NCBI GenBank assembly: GCA_949472775.1
Contig: CASWVG010000003.1
Coordinates: forward strand, 1 to 64,000
Source: an uncultured Lachnospiraceae bacterium
GTDB taxonomy: Bacteria; Bacillota; Clostridia; Lachnospirales; Lachnospiraceae
Length of the DNA stretch: 64,000 nucleotides
Direction: 5' to 3'
Position numbers and translations under genes: made by a program. The notes under the pieces are model-generated. The model was not told the origin of the DNA. It searched no databases and worked only from the letters and a program-made list of their open reading frames with translations. This document shows, in pieces, positions 17,198 through 27,050 of the stretch (positions within the stretch are counted from its first letter, which is position 1; every line of letters starts with the position of its first letter).

Positions 17198-20100
17198 TTA
17201 CAACATATCTTCCAAAGTTTTAAACAGCACCTGTACGTCGATTGGTTTCGCAATATGGCTGTTCATGCCACTTTTAAGTGCTTCTTCCCGGTCTTCTGTA
17301 AAGGCATTGGCCGTCATTGCGACAATTGGAATGGAGGCAAGCTCACGGTTCTCCAGCTTTCGGATCCGTCTGGTCGCCTCATAGCCGTCCATCACGGGCA
17401 TCTGGATATCCATCAGTATCACCTGATAATAGCCGGGCTCTGATTTTTTCAGCATCTCAAAGGCAATCTGGCCATTGTCCGCGACGTCTACCATGAAGCC
17501 CGCGTTCTCCAGAATCGCAACGGCGAGTTCCTGATTCATCTCCACGTCTTCCGCCAGCAGAATCCGCCCGGTACGACGGGGCATCAGTTCCTTTTCGGAT
17601 TCGTCCGGTTCATCTGACTTCGGACGCAGTACGGAATGAAGACAGGAGCTTAATTCCGACAGGAACAGCGGCTTGTTGCAGAACGCCGTAACGCCAGCCT
17701 CCTTTGCCTCCACTTCGATATCCGACCAGTCGTAGGCGGTCAGAATAATCACGGGCACATTCCCGCCGGTTTCCTTCCGGATCCGCCGGGTCACTTCGAC
17801 ACCGTTCATGTCAGGAAGCAGCCAGTCCACAATATACACAGAGTAGCTTGTGTTGCGCATGATTGCCTGATGGCTGCGAAGCACAGCTTCCTTGCCAGAC
17901 AGCGTCCACTCCGCCTGCATGCCGAGCTGTCCCAGCATATAGGAAACGCTGTCGCATGTGTTGAAGTCGTCGTCCACCACCAGAGCCTTGCAATCTTTTA
18001 ATTCCGGAAGAAGGATCGGCTCTTTCTTTTCCTCGTGAAGACGGAAGGTGAAAGAAACGGTAAACTCGGTCCCGACGCCCGGTTCGCTCGTCACGGAAAT
18101 GGAACCGTTCATCATATCCACGATATTTTTCGTGATTGCCATGCCTAGCCCGGTGCCTTGAATTTTGCTGATGGTACTGTTGCGTTCCCGCTCAAAGGGC
18201 TCAAAAATACGCGCGACAAATTCTGAACTCATGCCGATGCCGGTATCTTTGATGGTAAAGATATAGTTGGCAAATCCGGCGGGAGCGCCCGATTTTTCTG
18301 TGATGCGCATACTGACGTGCCCGCCTGCGCCTGTATATTTTACGGCGTTGCTTAACAGGTTTAAAAGCACCTGGTTGAGCCGCAGCTTGTCACAGTAAAT
18401 CGCCTCGTCCACAACATCCACCGTATCGACATGAAGCTCAAGCTGCTTGGCATGGATATCCGCCTGTAAAATATTGCGCAGACCATGCAGAATCTCGGGA
18501 AGGCTGCACAGCTTTTCCTCCAGATGGATCTTCCCGCTCTCAATGTGGCTCATATCCAGGATATCGTTGATCAGACTCAGCAGATGGTTGCCCGAGGTCT
18601 GGATCTTTTTCAGATATTCCGCAACAAGTTCTGGCTGCTCAATATGTGTGATTGCCAGATTGGTAAAGCCCACAATGGCATTCATCGGCGTGCGGATATC
18701 GTGGGACATATTCGATAAAAATACGCTTTTCGCCTTGCTCGCCCGGTTCGCCTGCGAGAGAGCCGTTTCAAGCAGCGTGTTCTGCTCCATCTCCCGTCGG
18801 ATTTCCGCGTCCACACTGCGGAATCCGAGGACGATTCCGAGACTGCCGTCCTCCGCGCCGGCGTTCACCGCCTTCATCTGGAAATAGATGATCTGCTGAT
18901 CCTGCTGCTTGCGGTAATTTACCGAGTAAACCTGTTTCGAGCTCAGCTCCTCCTTCAGCGTATCCAGAGAAATGGCGTGCCGCAGCGTTTCCCGGTCTTC
19001 CTCATATACCCACTCCTCTATGTATTTCTCCATGCTTTCTTTCAGAGAGATTTTGGTTTCAAAAATATTGTCCAGCTCGCGTTTGCCGGTACGAACCGGG
19101 ACAAGCATGCCGGTATCGGGTTCTACGAAACATACGAGCGTAAAGTCGAGACTTAAAGCCTGCACCAGCTCCATCTGCCGCCTTATATTCTTTCTTTCCT
19201 GTAATTTCTGCTCGGTGACGTCCAGAAGGAAACGCTGGCAGAAAAGCTCGCCGTTTTCTTCGTAGAGTTTGATGTTTCCCATGACATGGAGAACTTCCCC
19301 GTTTTTATGCTTTACGCGGTACTCCACATTGATGGTGTCACCGGACTTTTTCAGGGTGCGGATGCAGTTTCGCAGATGTTCCTTATCCTCGTCGGCTACA
19401 GAGGAGGCAATCAGGTCGAAACCGTCCGCCGTCATCTCATCCAGAGTCTCATAACCGAGAATTCTGAGCGCGGCACGGTTTATGTTCAGAATGCGTGAAT
19501 CATTCAGACTGTGGTTCATCACACCGCAGTCGATGGTGGCAAGAATCGTTTCTAACGTCTTGTTTTTCTTTATAATTTCCTGCTCGTAGGCGCGCTCCTG
19601 GGTCACATCGACGCCCACGCCCACGGTTCCCATCACGGTGCCGTCACAGTTGTAGAGGGGAGACTTGTAACACATCAGTGTTCTTGTCTCATTCCCTGCC
19701 ATAATGGTTTCCTCGGATACAAAGGTCTGCTTTTTGCTCATAACCTGATGCTCCGATTCGATGCAGGCAGGATCGTCCTCCTCCACGTCCCAGATATAGG
19801 CGTGCCGGCGTCCCTGTACCTGTTCCTTGGTCTTATTGACGGCGCGGCAGAAGCTGTTATTCACTTTCTCATGGACGCCGTCTTTGTCCTTGTACCAGAC
19901 CAGGTTGGGAACATTGTTGATCGTCGCCTCCAGAAAATGACTGGTTTCCCACAGGTCCCTGCCCGTTTTGCAGGTCTGCTGCCAGCGCAGGAAACGGAAG
20001 CGCAGCTCCTCGTCGGACATAGGCATGATCCAGACGTCCGTGATATTCTTTAACGCCTGCTCCGCGCAGAGAAGCTGCATCTGCTTTTTGTCCGCAAGAA

Positions 20101-20335
20101 AAATAACTTCCGCGCCTTCACGGCGGTTCGGCAGCAAAATTTGCAGTGCGGACTGCATGTCTATACAGGACAGATCGGCTATGATGACGTCCGCCTTTGC
20201 GGACAAAGAAGCCTCCGCCTCGTCACTTTCAGAAAAAATATGGGTAAAATGTTCAAGAGAGGGCATCTTTTTGATCACGTCCAAAGCGTGGCTGGGATGT
20301 CCTGCGAAATAAATATGGAGACTACAAGTATACAT
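17198..20335 (-). CDS. Hybrid sensor histidine kinase with two receiver domains
   Basis: This 1045-residue cytoplasmic signalling protein shows no membrane segment. Domains in order: an N-terminal region of about 125 residues resembling a degenerate receiver, two PAS domains (about 130-250 and 260-380), a PAS-like region to about 510, HisKA with His545 in [12 protein letters not shown], HATPase ([15 protein letters not shown]), receiver 1 with Asp837 in [11 protein letters not shown], and receiver 2 with Asp976 in [11 protein letters not shown]. No Hpt domain is attached; a stand-alone Hpt gene lies about 1.6 kb away. The ATG at 20335 is chosen because AGGTGG lies 10 bases upstream; that block overlaps the alternative GTG at 20347. 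The signal sensed is unknown. Confidence 0.93.
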   Translation of the reverse strand: MYTCSLHIYFAGHPSHALDVIKKMPSLEHFTHIFSESDEAEASLSAKADVIIADLSCIDMQSALQILLPNRREGAEVIFLADKKQMQLLCAEQALKNITDVWIMPMSDEELRFRFLRWQQTCKTGRDLWETSHFLEATINNVPNLVWYKDKDGVHEKVNNSFCRAVNKTKEQVQGRRHAYIWDVEEDDPACIESEHQVMSKKQTFVSEETIMAGNETRTLMCYKSPLYNCDGTVMGTVGVGVDVTQERAYEQEIIKKNKTLETILATIDCGVMNHSLNDSRILNINRAALRILGYETLDEMTADGFDLIASSVADEDKEHLRNCIRTLKKSGDTINVEYRVKHKNGEVLHVMGNIKLYEENGELFCQRFLLDVTEQKLQERKNIRRQMELVQALSLDFTLVCFVEPDTGMLVPVRTGKRELDNIFETKISLKESMEKYIEEWVYEEDRETLRHAISLDTLKEELSSKQVYSVNYRKQQDQQIIYFQMKAVNAGAEDGSLGIVLGFRSVDAEIRREMEQNTLLETALSQANRASKAKSVFLSNMSHDIRTPMNAIVGFTNLAITHIEQPELVAEYLKKIQTSGNHLLSLINDILDMSHIESGKIHLEEKLCSLPEILHGLRNILQADIHAKQLELHVDTVDVVDEAIYCDKLRLNQVLLNLLSNAVKYTGAGGHVSMRITEKSGAPAGFANYIFTIKDTGIGMSSEFVARIFEPFERERNSTISKIQGTGLGMAITKNIVDMMNGSISVTSEPGVGTEFTVSFTFRLHEEKKEPILLPELKDCKALVVDDDFNTCDSVSYMLGQLGMQAEWTLSGKEAVLRSHQAIMRNTSYSVYIVDWLLPDMNGVEVTRRIRKETGGNVPVIILTAYDWSDIEVEAKEAGVTAFCNKPLFLSELSSCLHSVLRPKSDEPDESEKELMPRRTGRILLAEDVEMNQELAVAILENAGFMVDVADNGQIAFEMLKKSEPGYYQVILMDIQMPVMDGYEATRRIRKLENRELASIPIVAMTANAFTEDREEALKSGMNSHIAKPIDVQVLFKTLEDML

Positions 20336-20377
20336 ATCTGTTTCCACCTGCCCATGTGAATTTTGTTTGCTCTTTTC

Positions 20378-20406
20378 ATTCTAACAAGCCTGCAAATTTG
20401 TGTCAA
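20378..20406 (-). promoter_or_regulatory. Promoter of the hybrid kinase gene
   Basis: Read on the - strand: TTGACA (20406-20401), 17-base spacer, TAGAAT (20383-20378). Confidence 0.7.
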
Positions 20407-20452
20407 TATGGGAAAAGTTTTGCGGAAAATTTCGTATACACAAAAAAGTCTG

Positions 20453-20743
20453 TCATCGGGAATCCAGACGCTCAAAAATCAGATCATAGCCGTCGTTGCC
20501 GTAATTCAGGGAACGGTTGACGCGGCTGATGGTGGCAGTTGACGCACCCGTTTTTTCTGCAATTTCAAGGTACGTCCTGTGCTGCTTGAGCATGGATGCC
20601 ACCTCAAAACGCTGGGAGAGGGACAAAAGCTCGTTGACGGTGCAAAGATCTTCAAAGAAATTATAGCATTCCTCCTGCGTCTGCAGGCAGAGGACAGCCT
20701 GGAAGAGATGGTCAACAGCGTCGGTTTTCAGTTTTTTATTCAT
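20453..20743 (-). CDS. yerC: YerC/YecD family TrpR-like DNA-binding protein
   Basis: This 96-residue helical protein belongs to the YerC/YecD family, which is related to TrpR. It has an N-terminal helix set (DHLFQAVLCLQTQEECYNFF) and a helix-turn-helix in YLEIAEKTGASTATISRVNR, ending YDLIFERLDSR. Family members regulate unknown targets in Firmicutes. The internal ATG behind ggaggctct is preferred to the ATG 39 bases upstream. It is divergent from the DUF1836 gene and upstream of the kinase on the same strand, though the kinase has its own promoter. Confidence 0.9.
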   Translation of the reverse strand: MNKKLKTDAVDHLFQAVLCLQTQEECYNFFEDLCTVNELLSLSQRFEVASMLKQHRTYLEIAEKTGASTATISRVNRSLNYGNDGYDLIFERLDSR

Positions 20744-20811
20744 AGAGCCTCCATTCCGCATCTGAATGACATGCGCTTTCATACGTTAAAACTTTACAAT
20801 CTTTATGTATG

Positions 20812-20840
20812 AATATATCACAGATACTTTTTTTTGTAAA
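20812..20840 (-). promoter_or_regulatory. Promoter of yerC
   Basis: Read on the - strand: TTTACA (20840-20835), 17-base spacer, TATATT (20817-20812). Confidence 0.55.
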
Positions 20841-20871
20841 CTGCCGGGTGTTGCCAAACGAGATAAAATAC

Positions 20872-20900
20872 TTGTCATGCCCATTTGAAAAATATATAAT
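20872..20900 (+). promoter_or_regulatory. Promoter of the DUF1836-Hpt operon
   Basis: TTGTCA (20872-20877), 17-base spacer, TATAAT (20895-20900), about 32 bases before the start codon. It lies back to back with the yerC promoter. Confidence 0.75.
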
Positions 20901-20931
20901 AGGAGACAGAGGAAGGCGGAAGGTGCGGAAG

Positions 20932-21570
20932 ATGACGATCAATGTAGAGGATTTGTTAAACAGCATTCAGGAAAGTCTGGACAGGATCGAATATATCAAG
21001 GCGGAGGATATTCCCGATATTGATCTCTATATGGATCAGGTGACTACTTTTATGGAGTCCCATCTGAGAAATACGACCAGAGATCCTGCTTCTGACAAGA
21101 TTTTGACAAAGACGATGATTAATAACTACGCCAAGAACGATCTCATTCCACCGCCTTTCAAGAAAAAGTACACAAAGGATCATGTGCTTCTTCTGATCTT
21201 TATCTACTATTATAAAGGGATATTATCCATGAGCGATATTCAGGAGCTCTTAGAGCCCATCACGGATCGCTATTTTCAGAATGGAAAGGCGTATGATCTT
21301 TCCCGTGTCTATACAGAAGTGTTCGGACTGGAGCGGGAACAGACGGATGCCTTAAAGGCAGATGTGGATGAGAAGTTTCGGATTGCCCAGAAAACCTTTG
21401 AGGATGCACCTGCAGAGGATCGGGATTTTCTAAAATTTTTCTCCTTTATCTGCATGTTAAGCTTTGACGTATATGTCAAAAAGCTGCTGATCGAAAAGAT
21501 GATCGACGGCTTTACGGATATACGAAGCAAAAATACAAGAAAAAAGGGAAAGGTGCAGGAGGAAGAGTAA
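20932..21570 (+). CDS. DUF1836 domain protein, probable DNA-binding regulator
   Basis: This 212-residue protein carries DUF1836 in its first about 150 residues. Recognisable blocks are IPDIDLYMDQVTTFME, LTKTMINNYAKNDLIPPP and KKYTKDHVLLLIFIYYYKG. The arrangement resembles a MerR-like winged helix, and family members are treated as transcription regulators of unknown targets. The C terminus is basic and then acidic (RKKGKVQEEE). The ATG at 20932 is preferred because the longer in-frame start lies upstream of the promoter -10. The Hpt gene follows after 1 base, indicating a bicistronic operon. Confidence 0.85.
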   Translation: MTINVEDLLNSIQESLDRIEYIKAEDIPDIDLYMDQVTTFMESHLRNTTRDPASDKILTKTMINNYAKNDLIPPPFKKKYTKDHVLLLIFIYYYKGILSMSDIQELLEPITDRYFQNGKAYDLSRVYTEVFGLEREQTDALKADVDEKFRIAQKTFEDAPAEDRDFLKFFSFICMLSFDVYVKKLLIEKMIDGFTDIRSKNTRKKGKVQEEE

Positions 21571-21571
21571 A

Positions 21572-21946
21572 ATGGGAATGATTCGGTCGTTTGAGGATCT
21601 GACAATCAAAGGATTCGATGTGCAGGAGGGTATCAGGCTGTGTGGGGATGATGAGGAAATCTACATGGAAGTCCTCTGGGCAGCCATGGAGGAGGGGAAA
21701 GAGAAAATCCCCTTGATCCGGAGCACTTATGAGGCGAAGGATTACGAGCGTTATCGCATTGAAGTACACGGGCTGAAAAATGCCATGCGCTCCATCGGAG
21801 CTACCTATCTGTCCCAGCTTGCTGCGGAGCAGGAGTCGGCGGTGAAGGAGGAGAATTTTTCCGTGATGGAAGTGGGCGTGGAGGAGATGCTGACACAGTA
21901 TCAGTTTGTGGTGGACGCCCTGAAAGAACTTTTGGGAGAAGCATAG
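21572..21946 (+). CDS. Stand-alone Hpt phosphotransfer protein
   Basis: This 124-residue helical bundle has the Hpt signature EVHGLKNAMRSIGA; the phospho-accepting histidine is His66 with Lys69 nearby. It would shuttle phosphate between receiver domains. The start at 21572 lies 1 base after the upstream stop, with ggaggaagag acting as ribosome binding site inside the DUF1836 gene. The hybrid kinase on the opposite strand has two receivers but no Hpt, so this protein is a plausible missing relay partner; that pairing is inferred. A strong hairpin terminator follows. Confidence 0.85.
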   Translation: MGMIRSFEDLTIKGFDVQEGIRLCGDDEEIYMEVLWAAMEEGKEKIPLIRSTYEAKDYERYRIEVHGLKNAMRSIGATYLSQLAAEQESAVKEENFSVMEVGVEEMLTQYQFVVDALKELLGEA

Positions 21947-21962
21947 TTTACATGATAGGTAT

Positions 21963-21988
21963 AACGCCCGGCGAATGAGCCGGGCGTT
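21963..21988. terminator. Bidirectional terminator
   Basis: AACGCCCGGC (21963-21972) pairs perfectly with GCCGGGCGTT (21979-21988), between the convergent Hpt and binding-lipoprotein genes. Confidence 0.8.
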
Positions 21989-22015
21989 CTGTATGTGGAA
22001 CCGTATGGGATAAGG

Positions 22016-23029
22016 CTACTGTAAAACTTTTTTGGCGAAGGAGGTGTCCACCAGATCGGCGTAGGGCACTCTGCCGTCCAGTTCGCCCGCTTCTTCCAGA
22101 ATATTTTCCAGAAGAGTGAAGCTGTCTTCCGAGAAGACAAGATCGGATTTCCATGTGTCCTGCGCAGCATATCTGCCAACGATCGTCTCTATGGTGGTAA
22201 GATCCGTCTCCGCAAACTGGGGTGCGATCACTTTGGCGATTTCCGCGGGCGTGTGAGTCTGCACATAGTCCATGCCTTTCTGCAGGGCGCGGGTGAAGGA
22301 TTCGATCACAGCGGGGTTTTTCTCTATATAACTCTTTCTGGCGGAGAAGGCAGTGTAGGGAACATAGCCGGAATCTTCGCCGAGGGAGGCTACCACATAG
22401 CCGTCGCCCTTGGATTCGAGGGAGGTGGCGTGGGGTTCGAATTCAACCGAAAAATCCCCCTGCCCGCCTGAGAAAGCGGCAGCGGTGGAGCCGAAATCAA
22501 TGCTCTGGTCGATGGCAAGGTCGTTTGCAGGGTCGATATTGTTCTTCTTTAAAATGTACTCAAATACCATTTCCGGCATACCGCCTGCCCGGCCGCCCAG
22601 CACGTCTTTGCCGATTAACATATCCCATGTGAAGTTTTCAATGGGCTCTCTTGACACGAGGAAATTGCCGGCGCGCTGGGTGAGCTGTGCGAAGTTCACC
22701 GCATAGTCGGATGCGCCTTCCTTGTAGGTGTAGATCGTGCTTTCGCTTCCCATAAAGCCGATGTCTGCCTCTCCCGTTAAGAGCGCGGTCATCGTCTTGT
22801 CGGCGCCGAAGCCTGTAATCAGGGTTAAGTCGATGCCCTCGTCGGCAAAATAGCCTTCCTCAATTGCTACGTACATGGGAGCGTAAAAGATGGAGTGCGC
22901 CACCTCGTTTAATACCACGGGCGTTTTTCCGGAAGAGACGGGAGCGCTTTCGCCGGGCTTGCTGCCGCAGCCCCAGAGGACGCCCATAAGCAGAAGCGCC
23001 GCAAGTAATATGCTGCCTGTTTTTTTCAT
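22016..23029 (-). CDS. NMT1/THI5-like ABC transporter substrate-binding lipoprotein
   Basis: This 337-residue secreted lipoprotein has the signal MKKTGSILLAALLLMGVLWG with Cys21 as lipidation site. The mature part is of the NMT1/SsuA type: EVAHSIFYAPMYVAIEEGYF, LLTGEADIGFMGSE and a GGRAGGMPEMVFEYILKK block. Such proteins bind pyrimidine precursors, sulfonates, nitrate-like or riboflavin-related ligands; the ligand cannot be told here. No permease or ATPase gene is adjacent, so it must share a transporter encoded elsewhere. The start follows cgaggaggaac. Confidence 0.9.
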   Translation of the reverse strand: MKKTGSILLAALLLMGVLWGCGSKPGESAPVSSGKTPVVLNEVAHSIFYAPMYVAIEEGYFADEGIDLTLITGFGADKTMTALLTGEADIGFMGSESTIYTYKEGASDYAVNFAQLTQRAGNFLVSREPIENFTWDMLIGKDVLGGRAGGMPEMVFEYILKKNNIDPANDLAIDQSIDFGSTAAAFSGGQGDFSVEFEPHATSLESKGDGYVVASLGEDSGYVPYTAFSARKSYIEKNPAVIESFTRALQKGMDYVQTHTPAEIAKVIAPQFAETDLTTIETIVGRYAAQDTWKSDLVFSEDSFTLLENILEEAGELDGRVPYADLVDTSFAKKVLQ

Positions 23030-23156
23030 GTTCCTCCTCGGATTGCCGCTTCATACAGGCAATCCATAAAAGACATTTTACTATAGTCTATGCGGAAGAA
23101 AAAAAAGTGCTTTTCTTTTTGGCGATAAAATGGTATACTGATTAAGTCGTAAGTTT

Positions 23157-23227
23157 GCAGGCGTAGTTCATCGGTAGAATACAAGCTTCCCAAGCTTGGG
23201 AGGGGGGTTCGATTCCCCTCGCCTGCT
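23157..23227 (+). tRNA. tRNA-Gly (anticodon CCC)
   Basis: Complete 71-base cloverleaf: acceptor GCAGGCG/CGCCTGC, D arm GTTC/GAAT, anticodon arm CAAGC-TTCCCAA-GCTTG (anticodon CCC, reads GGG), a 4-base variable loop, and T arm GGGGG-TTCGATT-CCCCT. The 3' CCA is not encoded. A TATACT -10 lies at 23134 and a terminator follows. Confidence 0.93.
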
Positions 23228-23233
23228 CTCACA

Positions 23234-23263
23234 AAATAAGGCGTGGAAATGCCTTATTTTTTT
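23234..23263 (+). terminator. Terminator after tRNA-Gly
   Basis: AAATAAGGC (23234-23242) pairs with GCCTTATTT (23251-23259), followed by a T run. Confidence 0.85.
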
Positions 23264-23305
23264 GCGCGCATAAGCAGAGTCAGAAGGCAGGAGGGTACGA
23301 AAGAA

Positions 23306-24166
23306 ATGTGGATCTGGCTGGTTTTACTGTACGGCGTTTTAAAGGGCGTGCGGGAGATCGTCAAGAAAAAGGCTTTGGAGAAAAACTCTACCATAGAGGT
23401 ATTGTTTATGTATACTTTCCTGTCTTTTGTGATGGTTCTGCCCTCCGCCGGGGTATCAATGGGCGTGGAGCCGCGTTTTTACTTTTACATTGCCATGAAG
23501 TCCTTCGTCATTTTTCTGGCGTGGATGTGCAGTTTCCGGGCAATTAAGAAGATGCCGATCAGTCTGTACGGCGTGCTGGATCTGTCGCGGGTGCTCTTTG
23601 CGACCATGTTGGGCGTTATTGTGCTGCAGGAGGCGCTCGGCACATTTCAGGTGGTCGGTCTGCTTTTCGTGTCGACGGGGCTTCTTCTTTTAAAATACCA
23701 TCCAAAGAGCGTGCGTGAGGCGGCAAGGAACGCAGGAGAGTCTGTGGAGATCCGATATGTGGTGATGGCGTTTGCGTCCTGTCTGTTAAATGCGGTTTCG
23801 GGTCTGCTCGACAAAATTCTGATGAAAGATATTACCAGTTCCCAGCTCCAGTTCTGGTATCTGCTGTTCCTGACTTTGTTCTATCTGCTTTTTATTCTCA
23901 TTTCCCATACGCCGGTGAACTGGAAACGGGCGGTCTGCAATAAGTGGGTCTGGCTCTTAAGTCTGCTGATTGTCATTGCGGACAGGGCGCTTTTTGTGGC
24001 AAACGGTATGGAGGGAAGCCGCGTTACCATGATGACGCTTCTAAAGCAGGCAGGCTGTGTGGTGACGATTCTTGCCGGGCGGTTTCTGTTTAAGGAAAAG
24101 AATACCACGCACAAGCTTATCTGCGCCGCCATTATTATAGTAGGAATTGTGATCGGGGTGAGCTAG
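23306..24166 (+). CDS. EamA/DMT family transporter
   Basis: This 286-residue integral membrane protein has about ten hydrophobic segments in two EamA-type halves, typified by SLYGVLDLSRVLFATMLGVI and the final VTILAGRFLFKEKNTTHKL. Drug/metabolite transporters of this type export amino acids, nucleosides or sugars; the substrate is unknown. The ATG at 23306 (MWIWLVLL) follows gcaggaggg; a longer in-frame start would include the tRNA terminator. The DNA just before it shares a GCGCG-ATAAGCAGAG block with the RlmD upstream region at 30.14 kb. Confidence 0.85.
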   Translation: MWIWLVLLYGVLKGVREIVKKKALEKNSTIEVLFMYTFLSFVMVLPSAGVSMGVEPRFYFYIAMKSFVIFLAWMCSFRAIKKMPISLYGVLDLSRVLFATMLGVIVLQEALGTFQVVGLLFVSTGLLLLKYHPKSVREAARNAGESVEIRYVVMAFASCLLNAVSGLLDKILMKDITSSQLQFWYLLFLTLFYLLFILISHTPVNWKRAVCNKWVWLLSLLIVIADRALFVANGMEGSRVTMMTLLKQAGCVVTILAGRFLFKEKNTTHKLICAAIIIVGIVIGVS

Positions 24167-24286
24167 CGGAGCCAAAGCGACGTCCCGGGATGTTTTTTGT
24201 GATCAACTTATGTAAACCTAGATGAGCAAAGTATACCATAAAAACGACAATGTATGCCGCAAAGGCTGCGGATACGCATATGGGTA

Positions 24287-24316
24287 TTGTCGCCTCGTGA
24301 GACGATATGATATACT
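24287..24316 (+). promoter_or_regulatory. Probable promoter of the chemoreceptor gene
   Basis: TTGTCG (24287-24292), 18-base spacer, TATACT (24311-24316). A CCGCA...TGCGG hairpin inside a CGACAAT...ATTGTCG stem lies just upstream. Confidence 0.5.
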
Positions 24317-24382
24317 AAGCCATGATTGTATTTTATACATAATATAATACATAATAATACGCGCATACGGGGGGACAGAAGT

Positions 24383-25867
24383 ATGGAAAACAGTGGTGCA
24401 TTTAATGGTGCAAAAGCAATGAACAAGATTGCGATCGCCTGCCATACAGTGATCGTGGCGGTGCTGGAGATCGCGTATCTGATCGAGGTGCTCAAGGGCA
24501 GCAGAACCATCGGATATTATGTGGTGTTTTCTATGATTGCGGTATTGCCGGTGGCGGTTGAATTTATCCTTTACCGGCGAAAACCGGAGGACACGCGCCT
24601 GAAATATATGATAGGCGTGATGTACAGTCTGTTTTATGTTTTTGTGGTGTTTACTACGGTGAGTATGGTTGCGTTCACTTATATCATACCACTTTATATG
24701 GTGTTGGTTCTCTATTCGGATGTGAGGCTTTGCGCGTGGGTGTCAGGTTTCGGCCTTGTTTCCAATCTGGTGTTTCTGGGATGGCAGGGCGTAATCGGAG
24801 CTCTTGCGGGGGCGGATATAGCAAGCTATGAGATCCGGGTGGCGCTTCTTTTACTTGTGGCGATTTTCCTCTGCCTTTCCACAAAGACACTGGAAAAAAT
24901 CAATACCGGGAAATTGCAGGAACTGGATCGGGAGAAGGATAATGTTTCCGATCTGCTCGACAAGGTGATGCGGATCTCAGGACAGATGTCTGACGGCATT
25001 CTGGACGTGGCGGGACAGATGCGTGAACTGGGGAGCGCGGTATCGGAGACGAGAAACGCCATGCAGGAAGTTTCTACCGGCACCAATGAGACGGCGCAGT
25101 CCGTTCAGAATCAGCTTGGGAAGACGGAAGAGATTCAGAACCACATCAGTCAGATGGTGGATGTGATGGAAACGATCACGCAGCACATGGCGGAGACGAA
25201 GGACAGCGTGCAGCTTGGCAGGGAGAACCTGCAGACACTGACAAGGCAGATGGAGCATTCCGAGAAAGCGGGAACGCATGCCGTGGAGGAAATGAAGGAA
25301 CTGGCGGAACATACCGCCAATATGCAGACCATTATAGATATGATTACAAACGTGGCAAGCCAGACCAGCCTGCTTGCCCTAAACGCAAGCATTGAGGCGG
25401 CACGCGCCGGGGAAGCTGGAAGAGGTTTTGCGGTGGTGGCGACAGAGATTTCCAATCTGGCGAACCAGACCCAGAGTGCAACGGTGAATATCACAGACGT
25501 GATCCGCAGCGTTTCGGATAAACTGAAGATCGCTGCCGGCACGGTGGAAGAACTGATGGAGAGTAACCGCAGGCAGAGCGAATCTGCGGTGCAGGCGGCT
25601 GACAGCTTTGAGAAGATCGCCACGGATACCGAACAGGTGGATGAACAGAGCAGACGGCTTGACAGTTCCGTGAAGCAGCTTGCGGAGGCTAACCGGGTGA
25701 TCGTGGAGAGCATTCAGACGATCTCGGCGATTATGCAGGAAGTGTCCGCGCATTCGCAGGAGACATTCCGGGTGAGCGAGAACAATACGAAGATTGTGGG
25801 AGAAGTAGACAGACTGATGGACGGTTTGAGCGATCAGGCAAAGCAGCTTAATCAGAGCAGGAATTGA
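24383..25867 (+). CDS. Methyl-accepting chemotaxis protein
   Basis: This 494-residue receptor has about six hydrophobic segments in residues 15-175 with no extracytoplasmic sensor domain, so it probably senses within or at the membrane. The cytoplasmic signalling domain (about 215-490) has the hairpin tip [20 protein letters not shown] and flanking methylation helices. No HAMP domain is apparent. The ATG at 24383 follows ggggggac. It is a single gene without che partners in the window. It may couple to flagella or, speculatively, to the type IV pili encoded 20 kb away. Confidence 0.92.
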   Translation: MENSGAFNGAKAMNKIAIACHTVIVAVLEIAYLIEVLKGSRTIGYYVVFSMIAVLPVAVEFILYRRKPEDTRLKYMIGVMYSLFYVFVVFTTVSMVAFTYIIPLYMVLVLYSDVRLCAWVSGFGLVSNLVFLGWQGVIGALAGADIASYEIRVALLLLVAIFLCLSTKTLEKINTGKLQELDREKDNVSDLLDKVMRISGQMSDGILDVAGQMRELGSAVSETRNAMQEVSTGTNETAQSVQNQLGKTEEIQNHISQMVDVMETITQHMAETKDSVQLGRENLQTLTRQMEHSEKAGTHAVEEMKELAEHTANMQTIIDMITNVASQTSLLALNASIEAARAGEAGRGFAVVATEISNLANQTQSATVNITDVIRSVSDKLKIAAGTVEELMESNRRQSESAVQAADSFEKIATDTEQVDEQSRRLDSSVKQLAEANRVIVESIQTISAIMQEVSAHSQETFRVSENNTKIVGEVDRLMDGLSDQAKQLNQSRN

Positions 25868-25892
25868 ATCTTCATGGCATTTGAGATATACT
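25864..25892 (+). promoter_or_regulatory. Promoter of the SPFH protein gene
   Basis: TTGAAT (25864-25869), 17-base spacer, TATACT (25887-25892); the -35 overlaps the chemoreceptor stop. Confidence 0.65.
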
Positions 25893-25934
25893 AGACATAT
25901 GAGTAAGATTATTTGATAGAAAACGGAGGGTAAA

Positions 25935-26918
25935 ATGGGATTTTTAAAGAATCAGTTTTCAAGCGTAATCGAGTGGAATGAGAACGGTGCGGGCGTTTTG
26001 TTTTATAAGTTCCAGAACCAGGAGATCAAAAAAGGTTCCCGTCTGATTATCCGTCCGGGGCAGGATGCGATTTTCCTGTATAACGGCAGGGTGGAAGGTG
26101 TTTTCGTGGAGGACGGAGATTATGATATCGAGTCCGACATCATTCCCTTCCTTACTACGTTAAAGAGTTTCAAGTTTGGCTTCAGCACGCCGCTTCGCGC
26201 GGAGGTGCTTTTCATCAACACGAAGGAGCTTCTGGTGAAATGGGGCACGAAAAACGCAATCAATCTGCCGGCGCCCGGGCTTCCCGGCGGTATGCCGATC
26301 CGCGCTTTTGGCGCGTTCAACTGTCGTGTAGCGGCGCACGACGTGCTGATTGAAAATCTTGCAGGCATCAGACAGACTTATACTGTGGGGGATGTGAAAG
26401 AGCGTATCATCGCGAGTCTGGACCAGCTTCTTATGAGCTGGATCAGCAAAGAGGGCAGGGATATGTTCAACCTGCAGGCGGATGCGAGAAATATCGCCAA
26501 GGGTATTGAGAGCGAGCTGGACGCGGATATGCGGACGCTCGGCATCGCGATATCGGGCTTTACGATTGAGAGCTTCTCTTACCCGGAAGAGATCCGTAAG
26601 ATGCAGGAGAAGGCGGCGGCGCAGTCCATGGTGGGTGATATGAATAAGTACACCCAGATGGCGGCGGCGGATTCCATGGGCAAAGGGGGCGGAAGCGGCG
26701 CGGGTATGGCGTCAGACATGGTTGGTCTGCAGATGGGCATGGCGATCGGTCAGCAGATGGTAAACCAGATGAACTTAAACGGCGGGGCGAATGGAGCTCC
26801 CCAGATGCAGGGACAGCCTGCGGCGCAGGGCGGACAGGGACCGAAATTCTGCCCGAACTGCGGCACGCCCACTACGGGATCCAGATTCTGCGGCAACTGT
26901 GGCAACCAGCTTTTATGA
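25935..26918 (+). CDS. SPFH-domain protein with C-terminal zinc ribbon (YdjI/virion-core type)
   Basis: Encodes 327 residues. Residues 1 to about 240 form an SPFH-like region of the YdjI/virion core protein type (VIEWNENGAGVLFYKF, AFGAFNCRVAAHDVLIENL, RTLGIAISGFTIESFSYPEE). A Gly/Met/Gln-rich linker follows. A zinc ribbon closes the protein with CPNCGTPTTGSRFCGNCG (two CxxC knuckles). Relatives in Bacillus lie in operons linked to membrane stress and PspA-like proteins. Here it stands alone. The start follows aaacggagggtaaa. Function: probable membrane-microdomain scaffold, inferred. Confidence 0.82.
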   Translation: MGFLKNQFSSVIEWNENGAGVLFYKFQNQEIKKGSRLIIRPGQDAIFLYNGRVEGVFVEDGDYDIESDIIPFLTTLKSFKFGFSTPLRAEVLFINTKELLVKWGTKNAINLPAPGLPGGMPIRAFGAFNCRVAAHDVLIENLAGIRQTYTVGDVKERIIASLDQLLMSWISKEGRDMFNLQADARNIAKGIESELDADMRTLGIAISGFTIESFSYPEEIRKMQEKAAAQSMVGDMNKYTQMAAADSMGKGGGSGAGMASDMVGLQMGMAIGQQMVNQMNLNGGANGAPQMQGQPAAQGGQGPKFCPNCGTPTTGSRFCGNCGNQLL

Positions 26919-27050
26919 TTTGTTTCAATTCAGCCTATGGAGGCGGAAGAGACAGGGTCATGCATACATGTTCCCGGCGGCACAAAAGCCAGAGGATATA
27001 AAGCCGGATAAACATATGGAGAGATTGAGAAGTTGAGGGCAATATAAAAT

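Noticed and set aside
20744-20782. Longer yerC with 13 extra N-terminal residues
   Set aside because: The internal ATG has a ggagg at the right spacing and matches the usual family start.
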